Under the pieces are notes generated by a model. It did not search any database, was not told the DNA's origin, and saw only the letters and a list, made by a program, of their open reading frames with translations. DNA of 35,456 nt, taken from the IMG/VR virus record IMGVR_UViG_3300020205_001947, positions 1 to 35,456 of that record; one strand, given 5' to 3'. Numbering within the stretch: the stretch's first letter is position 1; each line of letters opens with the position of its first letter. Made by a program: the position numbers and the translations under genes. Below are positions 16,273 through 25,260 of the stretch, piece after piece. This DNA is from a virus.

Positions 16273-17036
16273 GCATAACAGTTATATTAAATGGATACAA
16301 GAGAGGAGATAACCTCGATGAGCAATACGAAGCTTTACAAAAACAAACAGTTAAGCCTGATGAGATATTACTCTGGTATAATAACCCAGGAGATTCAGAT
16401 CCGAATTATGAAATAGGAACAAAAATACCTACTGCATATTGTACAGATAATTTCGGAGTATGGGCTAGGTTTGCCTTTGCATTAAATGCTAAATCAGACC
16501 ATATTTGTATCTTTGATGATGATACCATTCCAGGAAGTAAGTGGTTAGAGAATTGTCTAACAACAATGAAATCTAACGAAGGACTTTTAGGAACAATAGG
16601 ACTTTACTACCCACAGCCAGTACCTGCATCAGATCCAAGATGCTCTTACTATGAGTACTATGAAAGATATGGCTGGGCTAATCCTAATGAAGAACTTAAG
16701 CAGGTGGACTTAGTTGGACATTCTTGGTTCTTCAAAAAAGAATGGCTTTCAGACTACTGGAGAGAGCTTCCAGATCCAAAATACAATCTTTGCGGAGAAG
16801 ATATGCACTTCAGTTACATGTTACAGAAATATAGAAACCTTCCTACATTTGTACCACCGCACCCTAAGGATGATATAGAGATGTGGGGGAGTATTAAGGG
16901 ACAGTATGGAGCTGATGAAAACAGTTTATGGGAATCAAACAAGCAAACAAATACAGGAGTTCCTTTCAAACAAGCAATGCATGACTACTTTGTAGAGCAA
17001 AGAAGTAAAGGTTGGAAACTAATAGAAGAAAGGTAG
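16269..17036 (+). CDS. GT-A glycosyltransferase (GT2-like)
   Basis: A 255-residue protein. The first strand (ITVILNGYKRGDNLDEQYEA) and ALQKQTVKPDEILLW are typical of GT2. The metal site is HICIFDDDTIPG (about 77-88), and the later NLCGEDMHFSYMLQK has the conserved ED pair that places the catalytic base. It is probably inverting; donor and acceptor are unknown. It sits one base before the epimerase gene. Confidence 0.88.
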   Translation: MSITVILNGYKRGDNLDEQYEALQKQTVKPDEILLWYNNPGDSDPNYEIGTKIPTAYCTDNFGVWARFAFALNAKSDHICIFDDDTIPGSKWLENCLTTMKSNEGLLGTIGLYYPQPVPASDPRCSYYEYYERYGWANPNEELKQVDLVGHSWFFKKEWLSDYWRELPDPKYNLCGEDMHFSYMLQKYRNLPTFVPPHPKDDIEMWGSIKGQYGADENSLWESNKQTNTGVPFKQAMHDYFVEQRSKGWKLIEER

Positions 17037-17037
17037 A

Positions 17038-18030
17038 ATGGTATTATTATGTTTTGGAACAAGACCTGAATGGTTAAAGATAAAGCCTATAGTAGGGTTG
17101 ATGAATAAGGATGAATATAAACTTCTCTTCACAGGTCAGCACCCAGACTTATTAAAAGATGTAGAGGTTGATTATAGTATAGAGATAGGTGAGTCAGAGA
17201 ATAGATTAGATCAACTTATATCAGATTGTATGCTTCAATTTCCTAAAGGAGACTTTACCTCGGTACTAGTACAAGGAGATACTGCATCAGCATTTGCTTG
17301 TGCACTAGCAGCTTTCAATAGACAATTAAAGATATACTATCTTGAAGCAGGATTAAGGAGCTATAATATGCAACATCCATATCCAGAAGAAGCCTATAGA
17401 CAAATGATTGCAAGAATAGCAGATGTAAATCTTACACCTACAGAGTTATCTAAAAGTAATCTAGAGAATGAAAAAGTATCAGGAAAGAAAGTTGTAGTCG
17501 GCAATACTGTTTTAGATAACTTAGTAGAGTTTAAAAATCAGTGTGAGTATCAGAATAAAGTATTAGTAACTCTACACAGAAGAGAGAATCACTACTGGAT
17601 GGATAGATGGTTTATAGAGTTAGAGAAGCTAGCAAATGAAAATCCAGAACTAGAATTTACACTACCTATACATCCTAATCCAAATGTACAGAAGCATAAA
17701 CATTTACTCTCAAAAGTAAAAGTAGTAGATCCTCTTTCACATAAAGAGTTGCTTGAAATACTAGTTAAATGTAAACTTGTAATATCAGACTCAGGAGGAT
17801 TACAGGAAGAAGGATCTTTTTTTAATAAGAAAGTTATTGTGTGTAGAACTACTACAGAACGACCTGAAGCAATAGAGACAGGTCACTTATACCTATGCCC
17901 AGATCCAAAAACATTACCAGAAATATTTGGATCTTTAAAAGAAAATTACTATATTAATAGTATATGTCCTTACGGAGATGGACACTCCTCTATAAAAGTA
18001 GTACAAATAATACAAGATGAAAGATTTTAA
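17038..18030 (+). CDS. wecB: UDP-N-acetylglucosamine 2-epimerase (WecB-like, non-hydrolysing)
   Basis: A 330-residue enzyme interconverting UDP-GlcNAc and UDP-ManNAc. Family landmarks are present in order: CFGTRPEWLKIKP at the N-terminus, VQGDTASAFACALAAF, YYLEAGLRS, PYPEEAYRQM, VTLHRRENH, and SDSGGLQEEGSFFNKKVIV with TTERPEA and the final YGDGHSS. It is a little shorter than the usual 360-380 residues but keeps the main motifs. It would supply ManNAc-type sugars for the island. The 3' end overlaps the next gene by 14 nt. Confidence 0.92.
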   Translation: MVLLCFGTRPEWLKIKPIVGLMNKDEYKLLFTGQHPDLLKDVEVDYSIEIGESENRLDQLISDCMLQFPKGDFTSVLVQGDTASAFACALAAFNRQLKIYYLEAGLRSYNMQHPYPEEAYRQMIARIADVNLTPTELSKSNLENEKVSGKKVVVGNTVLDNLVEFKNQCEYQNKVLVTLHRRENHYWMDRWFIELEKLANENPELEFTLPIHPNPNVQKHKHLLSKVKVVDPLSHKELLEILVKCKLVISDSGGLQEEGSFFNKKVIVCRTTTERPEAIETGHLYLCPDPKTLPEIFGSLKENYYINSICPYGDGHSSIKVVQIIQDERF

Positions 18031-19477
18031 TCAAGATTTTAAGTTCTTTACTGATTTGATAAACTCAGATAAGAATTTTGCTTATGCAAGATATGCAGAT
18101 GGAGAGGTAGGTTTAATGAAAGGAAATTCAATAAAAGAAGGAAGCCAGGCCTTCCATGTAGATAAATGGGAATCTCCTCAAGGATTAACAAAGGTAGGAA
18201 AAGAGTTATTAGAGACATTAGAGCACACAGAGGATAATTACTACTACGCAATATCTTCTCATACAGATTGGGCAGATGATCATCAGTTTTTAGTGAATAG
18301 AATTAAAGTTCCTTCTAATATTACTTTTGCTAATCTATGGATAAATGCTAATTATGAAAAGATGAAAGCATTCTACTCTAGCTTTAAAAAAGAATCCTAC
18401 GTAATATGTAATCAAAAAGCGAAGAAAGAATCTTTTCCTTTCCAGGTATTAGAAATCTTTCCATTTCCAGATAATTGTATACACTACTGGGAGGAGTACG
18501 GAGAAGATTACATAACTCAACTCTCAGAATATGTAAAAGAAGTTCAGAATAAAACTTTCTTTATATCATGTGGACCAGTCTCTGAGATAATTATTCATAA
18601 TCTTTATTTAGTAAATCCTAATAATCAATATATTGATGTAGGGTCCTCTATAGATGAGTTTGTACATGGACAAAAGACAAGGCCATATATGGATACAAGT
18701 ACAAAGTATTCAAAAGAAATCTCAGAATTTAATAAAACATTACAACCGAGCCTATTAACCCTTTCAGTTATTATTCCAACTTGTGATAAGTACATCCACT
18801 TAGTAGAAGGTCTAATGTACACTGTCAATAAGTTCTGGTCAGCAAAATGTAACTTCATAGTATTAGGATATACTCCACCGCAGTATGATTTACTTCCTAA
18901 TTGGAAATTTGTAAGCTTAGGAGAAGATACAGGTCCACAGAACTGGTCAAATGACTTGTTAAAATTCTTTGATACCTTTGAAGGAGAGTATTTTATTAAT
19001 ATGATTGACGATACATTAATGACCAGGTCAGCAGACATATCTAAAATCGAATCTGCGTATGCATATATGTTATCACATAAAGAAGTTAAGAAGTGCTTCC
19101 TACATGGATCACTGAGTAGCGGGGATACTTCCTTATTAGGAGATATTAAATTAACTCCTACTGAAGATCTGGAAGGGTTTTGGGATATAAATCAGACAGC
19201 AGACTATAGGACAAGTATTCAGTCTGCAATATGGAATAAGAAGTACTTCTTACAACTACTTAAGCCGGGAATGAATCCTTGGGAGTTTGAAACACAGCAT
19301 ACAAAAAACGATAATGCTAGAATACTAACAACTAGAGGTAATCATCCAACAATGTATTCACATTTATATAGAATAGGCAATCAGCTAATTCCAAACTGGT
19401 ACGAATCAGTATTCGAAAATACAAGACTATCTGACCAGGATATCAAATACCTATCTAACTTATTAAATTTAAAATAA
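18017..19477 (+). CDS. two-domain glycosyltransferase: GT-D-like plus GT-A-like
   Basis: A 486-residue protein. The N-terminal domain (about 1-235) opens with NFAYARYADGEVGLMKG, matching the R(Y/F)GDGE motif of GT-D (formerly DUF1792) glycosyltransferases. The C-terminal domain (about 250-486) starts as a GT2 with LSVIIPTCDKYIHLVEGLMY and has a metal-site-like NMIDDTLM (about 332-339). This would be a fusion of two transferases able to add successive sugars. The two halves are in one uninterrupted frame. Specificities are unknown. Confidence 0.78.
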   Translation: MKDFNQDFKFFTDLINSDKNFAYARYADGEVGLMKGNSIKEGSQAFHVDKWESPQGLTKVGKELLETLEHTEDNYYYAISSHTDWADDHQFLVNRIKVPSNITFANLWINANYEKMKAFYSSFKKESYVICNQKAKKESFPFQVLEIFPFPDNCIHYWEEYGEDYITQLSEYVKEVQNKTFFISCGPVSEIIIHNLYLVNPNNQYIDVGSSIDEFVHGQKTRPYMDTSTKYSKEISEFNKTLQPSLLTLSVIIPTCDKYIHLVEGLMYTVNKFWSAKCNFIVLGYTPPQYDLLPNWKFVSLGEDTGPQNWSNDLLKFFDTFEGEYFINMIDDTLMTRSADISKIESAYAYMLSHKEVKKCFLHGSLSSGDTSLLGDIKLTPTEDLEGFWDINQTADYRTSIQSAIWNKKYFLQLLKPGMNPWEFETQHTKNDNARILTTRGNHPTMYSHLYRIGNQLIPNWYESVFENTRLSDQDIKYLSNLLNLK

Positions 19478-19893
19478 TGGAACACATATATTCAAAAGTA
19501 GAACCAGAAAAGATACTACATACAATTGTACGTAAGGAAGATCTAACACCTGGAAGGAAGGAAGTAGTAACAGAGGAGCATTTTATACAATGTGCTATTC
19601 TAAATATGGAAGAAGGTAAAACATTTAAACCTCATAGGCATATCTGGAAAGATAGAGCTAGGAGCGTTATTGCACAAGAGTCTTGGATAGTAATTCAAGG
19701 AAGTGTTAAATGTATCTTCTATGATTTAGATGATAGTATTATTGCAACTCCAATACTGTACCCTGGTGACGCTTCTTTTACATTAGAAGGAGGACATACA
19801 TATCAAATATTGGAGGATAACACGTTAGTGTATGAATACAAAACAGGTCCCTACGAAGGTCAATCCTTAGATAAAACATTTATAGGTGAGTAA
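19477..19893 (+). CDS. cupin-fold protein of glycan clusters
   Basis: A 138-residue single cupin. FKPHRHIW gives the metal-binding histidines, ESWIVIQGSVKCIFYDLDD the first cupin motif, LYPGDASFTLEGGHTYQIL the second with a further His, and YEYKTGPYEG the end. Cupins of this type are common beside glycosyltransferases; some related ones isomerise nucleotide sugars, but this one lacks an obvious FdtA signature. It overlaps both neighbours by a few bases. Confidence 0.82.
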   Translation: MEHIYSKVEPEKILHTIVRKEDLTPGRKEVVTEEHFIQCAILNMEEGKTFKPHRHIWKDRARSVIAQESWIVIQGSVKCIFYDLDDSIIATPILYPGDASFTLEGGHTYQILEDNTLVYEYKTGPYEGQSLDKTFIGE

Positions 19894-20398
19894 AGATCTT
19901 TTCATTCATAGAGACGTTGAATTTAAAGTAGAACCTACCTTAGGAGATCATATTGCAATTGATAAGGGAGTCTACTGTACGGTAAATGCTTCAATAGGAG
20001 ACTACATTCATATAGGCCCATACGTTACAATCATAGGAGGAAAGAAGAGTTCTTTCACAGCCAAAGGATTCAATAACATAATGGCAGGAGCTAGAATCAT
20101 TTGTGGATCAGATCGATTTGATGGAAGCGGACTATTTGGAGCAATGATACCGGAAGAACTAAAAGGGACTCAGATTATTGAGCCAGTTATTATGGAGGAG
20201 TTCTCTAACATAGGAACAAATGCAATTGTACTTCCTGGATCAATTTTAAGAAAAGGAGTATTACTATCAGCAGGAAGTCTTTTAAAAGGAGATACAGAAG
20301 AGTGGGGAGTGTATAAAGGTAATCCAGCAGTCCTAGTAAGGAAGGTAGATCCAACTAAGATAGTAATTAATGCAAAAAAGCTAGGTTATGAATTTTAA
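19886..20398 (+). CDS. left-handed beta-helix acyltransferase (hexapeptide repeats)
   Basis: A 170-residue protein with imperfect hexapeptide repeats throughout: IAIDKGVYCTVNASIGDYIHI, VTIIGGKK, then EFSNIGTNAIVLPGSILRKG and LLSAGSLLKGD, ending YKGNPAVLVRKV, the common tail of sugar O/N-acetyltransferases. The start is GTG at 19886 and overlaps the cupin by 8 nt. Its position next to an aminotransferase and Gmd suggests N-acetylation of an amino sugar such as perosamine (inference). Confidence 0.87.
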   Translation: MSKDLFIHRDVEFKVEPTLGDHIAIDKGVYCTVNASIGDYIHIGPYVTIIGGKKSSFTAKGFNNIMAGARIICGSDRFDGSGLFGAMIPEELKGTQIIEPVIMEEFSNIGTNAIVLPGSILRKGVLLSAGSLLKGDTEEWGVYKGNPAVLVRKVDPTKIVINAKKLGYEF

Positions 20399-20981
20399 TA
20401 CAGTAACAGAATTTGAATATCAAGTAGCAGAGTTCTTTGGAGCACCTTATGCCATAGCAGTTGATGCTTGTACTCATGGAGTTGAATTATGTCTAAGGTA
20501 TACTAATGCAGAAAAGATAAGTGTACCGAAAAATACTTATTTGTCTATTCCATTTTTATTTCATAAATTAAACATATGGCTAGAGTGGAGAGATGAAGAT
20601 TGGAAAGATTACTACTACGTAACAGATAGAGTAATTGATGCAGCAGTACTTTGGAAAAGAGACAGCTACATACCAGGAACCTTTATGAGCTTATCTTTTC
20701 AGTTTCAGAAACATTTAAGCCTAGGAAGAGGAGGAATGATTTTAACAGATAATAAAGAAGCAGCCATAAGATTAAAGAAGATGACATATGATGGTAGGCT
20801 TCCAAATATTCCTTGGAGAGATCAAGATATAGATACAATAGGGTACCATTACTATATGACACCTGAAACAGCTCAATTAGGGTTAGATAAACTCCCAGCA
20901 GCAATAGAAGCTACACCAAGACAGTGGACAGTAAATGACTGGCCAGATTTAACACAGATGACAATATTTAAACAAAAATAG
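20388..20981 (+). CDS. compact DegT/DnrJ/EryC1-type sugar aminotransferase
   Basis: A 197-residue protein, about half the usual 370-400. Family features are kept: FEYQVAEFFGAPYAIAVDACTHGVELCLRY (PLP phosphate loop), VIDAAVLWK (Asp for the PLP ring nitrogen), SLSFQFQKHLSLGRGGMILTD with the Schiff-base Lys equivalent, and GYHYYMTPETAQLGLDKL. Much of the middle and the whole C-terminal small domain are absent. It has no frameshift and overlaps its neighbour, so it may be a working minimal form or a degraded one. With Gmd product as substrate it would act like a perosamine synthase. Confidence 0.8.
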   Translation: MNFNTVTEFEYQVAEFFGAPYAIAVDACTHGVELCLRYTNAEKISVPKNTYLSIPFLFHKLNIWLEWRDEDWKDYYYVTDRVIDAAVLWKRDSYIPGTFMSLSFQFQKHLSLGRGGMILTDNKEAAIRLKKMTYDGRLPNIPWRDQDIDTIGYHYYMTPETAQLGLDKLPAAIEATPRQWTVNDWPDLTQMTIFKQK

Positions 20982-20985
20982 TTTT

Positions 20986-21957
20986 ATGACAAAGAAAGCC
21001 TTTATAACAGGGATTGGTGGACAGGATGGAAGTTATCTTGCAGAGTACCTCCTAGACTTAGGATACGAAGTACATGGTATCATTAGAAGAAACTCTACAC
21101 CAGAACATCAACAGAGTAGGATAGAATCGGTAAGAGGAAACATTCACGTATACTATGGAGATTTGTTAGACCAAGGAAGTGTAGAACATTTACTAGATAA
21201 AGTACAACCAGATGAAATCTATAACTTAGCAGCACAGTCTCATGTTAGAATTAGTTACGACATTCCACAATTCACAGCACAGACAAATGCAGTAGGAGTA
21301 TTGAATGTACTGGAAGCTTTTAGAAGATCATGCCCAAATGCAAAGTTTTATCAAGCATCCTCATCAGAGATGTTTGGTTCAGCTGTTGATGCGGATGGTT
21401 ATCAAAGAGAAACTACTCCAATGAACCCTGTATCACCTTATGGATGTACAAAAGTATTTGGATATAACATTGTAAGAAATTATAGAAATGCATATAAGGT
21501 ACATGCTTCAAATGGAATCTTATTCAATCACGAATCACCTCGTAGAGGGTCTAACTTTGTAACTAACAAAGTAGTTAAGGCAGCAGTCTCAATCAAGTTA
21601 GGATTAGAAGACAAGTTAGAGCTAGGTAACATGGATGCTTATAGAGACTGGGGACATTCTAAAGACTATATCAAAGCAATGCACTTAATTCTTCAGCAAG
21701 ACAAGCCAGGTGACTGGGTAGTTGCTACAGGAGAGACTAGGTCGGTAAGAGATATGTGTGAGTATGTATTTAGTAAATTAGAATTAGATTACAAACAGTA
21801 CGTAACACAAAACAGTAAGTTCCTACGTCCAGAAGAACTTCCTTACTTAAAAGGAGATTCAACTAAAATGAGAGAGTTAGGATGGAAGCCAGAGTATACT
21901 TTTGAAAGTATGATGGATGAAATGATTGAACATTGGACAAATATATTATCAAAATAA
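20986..21957 (+). CDS. gmd: GDP-mannose 4,6-dehydratase
   Basis: A 323-residue short-chain dehydratase making GDP-4-keto-6-deoxy-mannose. The NADP site is ITGIGGQDGSYLAEYL (the family's TGxxGxDGSYL) followed by IIRRNST. Catalytic elements are SSSEMFG and SPYGCTKVFGYN (Tyr-x3-Lys). LFNHESPRRGSNFVTNKV and RDWGHSKDYIKAMHLILQ are near-perfect Gmd signatures. Product could go to GDP-perosamine (with the DegT protein), GDP-rhamnose or GDP-fucose; no fucose synthase is seen here. Confidence 0.96.
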   Translation: MTKKAFITGIGGQDGSYLAEYLLDLGYEVHGIIRRNSTPEHQQSRIESVRGNIHVYYGDLLDQGSVEHLLDKVQPDEIYNLAAQSHVRISYDIPQFTAQTNAVGVLNVLEAFRRSCPNAKFYQASSSEMFGSAVDADGYQRETTPMNPVSPYGCTKVFGYNIVRNYRNAYKVHASNGILFNHESPRRGSNFVTNKVVKAAVSIKLGLEDKLELGNMDAYRDWGHSKDYIKAMHLILQQDKPGDWVVATGETRSVRDMCEYVFSKLELDYKQYVTQNSKFLRPEELPYLKGDSTKMRELGWKPEYTFESMMDEMIEHWTNILSK

Positions 21958-21963
21958 AATACT

Positions 21964-22668
21964 ATGGCAGTTTATAGAACACAGGGAGATGTTAATTTTA
22001 AAAATTACGGAGGAAGTGCAATCGAGGAAGTCTCTCCACTAGAATGGGCAGATGAATTAGAAACTTCACGAATAGACGAAGAGTCCTGGATTGAGAGGTA
22101 CAAATATGAAGCAGCCGCAATTCTAGAAGTTATTAGAGAGAATAAATACACAAAGATACTTGAACTAGGGTCAGGGCCGGGTATGTTAAGTCAGTATATA
22201 TTAGCAGAAGAGCCAGAATTAAAGTATTCATTCATTGATAAGGCTACTTCAAAAGTTATCTTTGAAAAAAGAAAATTTAAAGGTAATAAATTCTTTGTAA
22301 AAGATCTTATGCATTCGTTTGATATTTCTGAATTAGATACAGACTATGATTTAATTATTGCAAATGACTTTTTAGAGCACATTGCAAATCCTAGCCATGT
22401 AATGTATCAAGCTAGAGAAATCACCAAGGATAATGCAAGCTTCTACATCTCAGTACCTAATTGGAGAATGAACCATGAATTTATTTATAGAGGATTATTT
22501 GATTATGATAACTTTATATACTTCTGTAAAATACATGGATGGGAACCAGAATCAGTATCAGGCTCTCCACTGCAGTGTGAATATAAATCAAAAGAAAGCT
22601 CAGAGCAAGAACTACCAGACAGTTTAATCACTTCGTGGAACTGGTATTTCCATACTAAGAAATTATAA
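21964..22668 (+). CDS. class I SAM-dependent methyltransferase
   Basis: A 234-residue protein. The SAM-binding motif I is ILELGSGPGMLSQYIL (about residues 60-75), followed by an acidic SFIDKAT, motif IV YDLIIANDFLEHIANP (the usual NDxLEHI) and SFYISVPNW. It would methylate a small molecule, probably a sugar or glycan given the neighbours. The N-terminal 55 residues are a separate segment. It starts 6 nt after gmd. Confidence 0.88.
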   Translation: MAVYRTQGDVNFKNYGGSAIEEVSPLEWADELETSRIDEESWIERYKYEAAAILEVIRENKYTKILELGSGPGMLSQYILAEEPELKYSFIDKATSKVIFEKRKFKGNKFFVKDLMHSFDISELDTDYDLIIANDFLEHIANPSHVMYQAREITKDNASFYISVPNWRMNHEFIYRGLFDYDNFIYFCKIHGWEPESVSGSPLQCEYKSKESSEQELPDSLITSWNWYFHTKKL

Positions 22669-22671
22669 TTT

Positions 22672-23844
22672 ATGAAAATAACATTTTGTATACCTAGTAA
22701 GGATAACTTACGATACTTAAAGAATAGTATTGCTTCTATAAAGAAGAATAGCGGACAGGAGAATGATATAATTGTTTATGTTGATGCAAGTAATGATGGA
22801 ACTCTTGAATGGTTAGAGACAAATAAAATTAAGTATCTTTTAAACGAAACAGCTACACCTAAGGGAATAGCTTATGCTTACAATAGGTGTATTGAAGCTG
22901 CTGAAACAGATGTAGTGTGCATGTTCCATGCTGATATGTTTATGGGTAAAGACTTTGATATAAATTTACTAAAACATTTACAACCTAAGACAGTTATAGC
23001 AGGTACTAGAATCGAACCACCATTACATCCGGAAGGTAAAGAAAAAATTGTAAAAGACTTCGGAATGTATCCAGAGGACTTTGCAGAAGAGGCTTTTAAT
23101 ATATTTGTAAAACAGGAACAGGAAGATTCTAAAGATCAAGTAACATATGGTATATTTGCTCCATGGGCTTGTTATAAGTCAGAGTTACTAGAGATAGGTC
23201 TTCATGATGAGTCTTTTCATTCATACCAAGAGGATTCAGACATATTTAATAGAATGATACTCAGCGGCATGAAGTGTATTCAAAGTAGAGACGCTTTAAT
23301 ATACCACTTGACTTGTAGAGGAGGACAGTTTCAAGATGGAGTAGAACAAGTAACTGTAAATGCAGCTTTTCACATAATGAAAGAAAATGCTGCTAGAAAC
23401 TATCTACGTAAATGGGGCAATTGGGTTAAGAATGATGAATACCAGCATCCAATTATACATCCTAAGTATAATGTAGCATTTGTAATTAGGAACTGTAACT
23501 TTGAGATGTTAAAAGCGTTCGAACCTTGGTGCGGTAGGATCTACATTGATGATGAAATGCAAGTACTAACAACACATTACCTAGATGAGGAGCAGTCAAA
23601 TACTAAGTTTGACTTGTCAAAAAGAGTTTATACAGTACAGTATAACGATCCTAAATTGGAAAATGATATTGTATTAGAGTTTGATATGAAACAGTTCACA
23701 CATGACTCCTTTAACCTTATCCAACAACTACCAGAGATATTAAAAGAGAACGGAGAGGTGGGAGAGTTTGAACTAGACATCTTTCGGGTAACAATTATAG
23801 CCCTTACAGAATATCAGAATGATCTGATAGTATGTAAAAACTAA
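22672..23844 (+). CDS. GT2-like glycosyltransferase with extra C-terminal domain
   Basis: A 390-residue protein. Residues 1-215 are a GT-A domain: ITFCIPSKDNLRYLKNSIAS, the GIAYAYNRCIEAAETDVVC loop and CMFHADMFMGKDFD, where the usual DxD is HAD. The later FHSYQEDSDIFNRMILSG provides the ED pair. The C-terminal 140 residues (from about 250) form an extra domain not recognised. It is the last clear sugar gene of the island. Confidence 0.85.
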   Translation: MKITFCIPSKDNLRYLKNSIASIKKNSGQENDIIVYVDASNDGTLEWLETNKIKYLLNETATPKGIAYAYNRCIEAAETDVVCMFHADMFMGKDFDINLLKHLQPKTVIAGTRIEPPLHPEGKEKIVKDFGMYPEDFAEEAFNIFVKQEQEDSKDQVTYGIFAPWACYKSELLEIGLHDESFHSYQEDSDIFNRMILSGMKCIQSRDALIYHLTCRGGQFQDGVEQVTVNAAFHIMKENAARNYLRKWGNWVKNDEYQHPIIHPKYNVAFVIRNCNFEMLKAFEPWCGRIYIDDEMQVLTTHYLDEEQSNTKFDLSKRVYTVQYNDPKLENDIVLEFDMKQFTHDSFNLIQQLPEILKENGEVGEFELDIFRVTIIALTEYQNDLIVCKN

Positions 23845-23864
23845 ACTATTTATAACAAAAACAT

Positions 23865-24221
23865 ATGAGCTTAATAAACGAAATAAAAGAAATGTTATCT
23901 GAAGTTACAAAGGTAAACTTCAAAGGAAATAAATTTGTCCTTAAGATAGATGTCAATGAAGATCCAAACAAGAAAGGAATCAAAGTACAATTCCTTCCAA
24001 CAACATTCTCAGGTATGTCTAAGCAACAACAGGACGATATCGCTATGGACTTAGGAGCTAAATTGAATCAAGGATTATCAACACTAGGGTTAACAGTAGA
24101 GAGAGATAGAGAGTTAAAGGATAAGACTATTGTAGGCTTCTTTATCTATATCGAATATCTAGATAAAATTATAATTAATGCTTTAAATCAAGCAGCACAA
24201 GAACCAAGTAACACTAAATAA
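23865..24221 (+). CDS. hypothetical phage protein
   Basis: A 118-residue protein: basic/hydrophobic strands (NFKGNKFVLKIDVNEDP), a helix-rich middle (SKQQQDDIAMDLGAKLNQGL) and a final strand-helix (IVGFFIYIEYLDKIIINAL). No signal or membrane segment. The fold cannot be named. It follows the sugar island and begins a run of small phage genes. Confidence 0.75.
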   Translation: MSLINEIKEMLSEVTKVNFKGNKFVLKIDVNEDPNKKGIKVQFLPTTFSGMSKQQQDDIAMDLGAKLNQGLSTLGLTVERDRELKDKTIVGFFIYIEYLDKIIINALNQAAQEPSNTK

Positions 24222-24228
24222 AAAAGAT

Positions 24229-24441
24229 ATGCCACAGTTTTGTTTTTATTCAAAAGGGAATCCTACACAAGAGCCAGTAGGAGTCCTACACGCAGCAAGT
24301 AGAGAAGAAGCAATAAAGTTCTTCTCATTATCAAAACAATTATCAATAAACGATTTTCTAACAATTTTTGAAGTAAAGAACTATAACTATGGTGCACAAG
24401 AAGGAATTGCGGAAAGTACTAAACAACTCCTTAAAGGGTAG
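24229..24441 (+). CDS. hypothetical small protein
   Basis: A 70-residue protein. CFYSKGNPTQEPVGVLHAASREEAIKFF resembles the short N-terminal strand-turn-helix seen in phage accessory proteins that react to amino-acid content by position only. It starts 7 nt after the previous stop. Function unknown. Confidence 0.65.
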   Translation: MPQFCFYSKGNPTQEPVGVLHAASREEAIKFFSLSKQLSINDFLTIFEVKNYNYGAQEGIAESTKQLLKG

Positions 24442-24463
24442 TGTAGTAATAAGAGAGAAGGAT

Positions 24464-24790
24464 ATGGCTAGAGATGTAATAGAAAAGAAACTATTTATTG
24501 AAAGCATAATTCTTTTAAGAGAGATAGAAGATAGGAGAGACTTCATGGAAGAAGAGATCGGAATGGATATGTCTATCTATGAAGAAAAGTTCTTACAAAT
24601 TATAGAAAACTTATTTAAAGTCCATTTCTCTAAAGAGCAATTTGCTTTGATTCAATACTACCTCTACAAAGTTCCTACAATAGATGATTGGGACGGTATG
24701 ATTGATATTACAGATGGAAAGGAAATGATTACAGTAAAGTTTGAAACACCAGAAGAGGTCTGGACTGTAATTAATAGTCTAAATAAATAA
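24464..24790 (+). CDS. hypothetical acidic protein
   Basis: From the ATG at 24464 it encodes 108 residues. An in-frame ATG at 24389 would add 25 residues but overlap the previous gene by 53 nt, so I prefer 24464. The protein is helical and acidic (LLREIEDRRDFMEEEIGMDM) with a C-terminal Trp/Asp-rich strand region. It is followed by a strong promoter, so it ends this operon. Confidence 0.65.
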   Translation: MARDVIEKKLFIESIILLREIEDRRDFMEEEIGMDMSIYEEKFLQIIENLFKVHFSKEQFALIQYYLYKVPTIDDWDGMIDITDGKEMITVKFETPEEVWTVINSLNK

Positions 24791-24798
24791 GAAAGTAG

Positions 24799-24829
24799 TT
24801 GCTAGATAACACTATTGTTCGTATATTTA
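24799..24829 (+). promoter_or_regulatory. strong phage promoter (TTG-N20-TATATTTA)
   Basis: TTG 24799-24801, 20 nt, TATATTTA 24822-24829, with flanking AGTTGCTAGA upstream and GGTATAAATA downstream. It is one of five near-identical sites. The leader to the 24856 ATG is about 20-25 nt and A-rich. Confidence 0.82.
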
Positions 24830-24855
24830 GGTATAAATAATAAATAAAAACGGTT

Positions 24856-25260
24856 ATGAGCTTAGAACAAATTAAATGTACAAGGTGTAAGAATGATATG
24901 CCTAAATTACGATTGGATAATTACGGATATGATTTCTGTGTTGAATGTTCAGATGTAAAGCCTAAGGTAGGGCGTATTAGAGTAGTAGGAGAAGGAGACT
25001 ATACAGTCACTGAACTCGATATCTTAGACCAAGATACAGCTAGAAGACTTCAGGAGTTGGAAAATACTTCTAGAGGAGTTAGAAATATTCCATTAGAGAT
25101 CTTAAACTTTGATGAGGATGAAATGTCTGATGACAGTAGAGCAATCTCAGAGGCTACTGATAAGGCATTAGAAGGAGAACTAGAAGTCTTAGAAGAAGAC
25201 GAGATAGAAGACCTAGAAGATGTTGAAGATGTAGAGCTTGAAGACGAAGACGACGAATAG
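24856..25260 (+). CDS. zinc-finger protein with acidic C-terminus
   Basis: A 134-residue protein. An N-terminal four-Cys zinc site CTRCKNDMPKL...CVEC (about 6-32) is followed by a strand-rich segment, then an extremely acidic tail (about 105-134, mainly Glu/Asp). Acidic tails of this kind can mimic DNA or contact basic proteins. It starts with TTATGAG and abuts the HNH gene with no gap. Confidence 0.75.
   Translation: MSLEQIKCTRCKNDMPKLRLDNYGYDFCVECSDVKPKVGRIRVVGEGDYTVTELDILDQDTARRLQELENTSRGVRNIPLEILNFDEDEMSDDSRAISEATDKALEGELEVLEEDEIEDLEDVEDVELEDEDDE

Noticed and set aside
18625-19038. Minus-strand ORF of 137 codons
   Set aside because: Antisense to the two-domain glycosyltransferase; no promoter or motif.
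24389-24463. Longer start for the acidic protein
   Set aside because: Would overlap the previous gene by 53 nt; the ATG at 24464 is cleaner.
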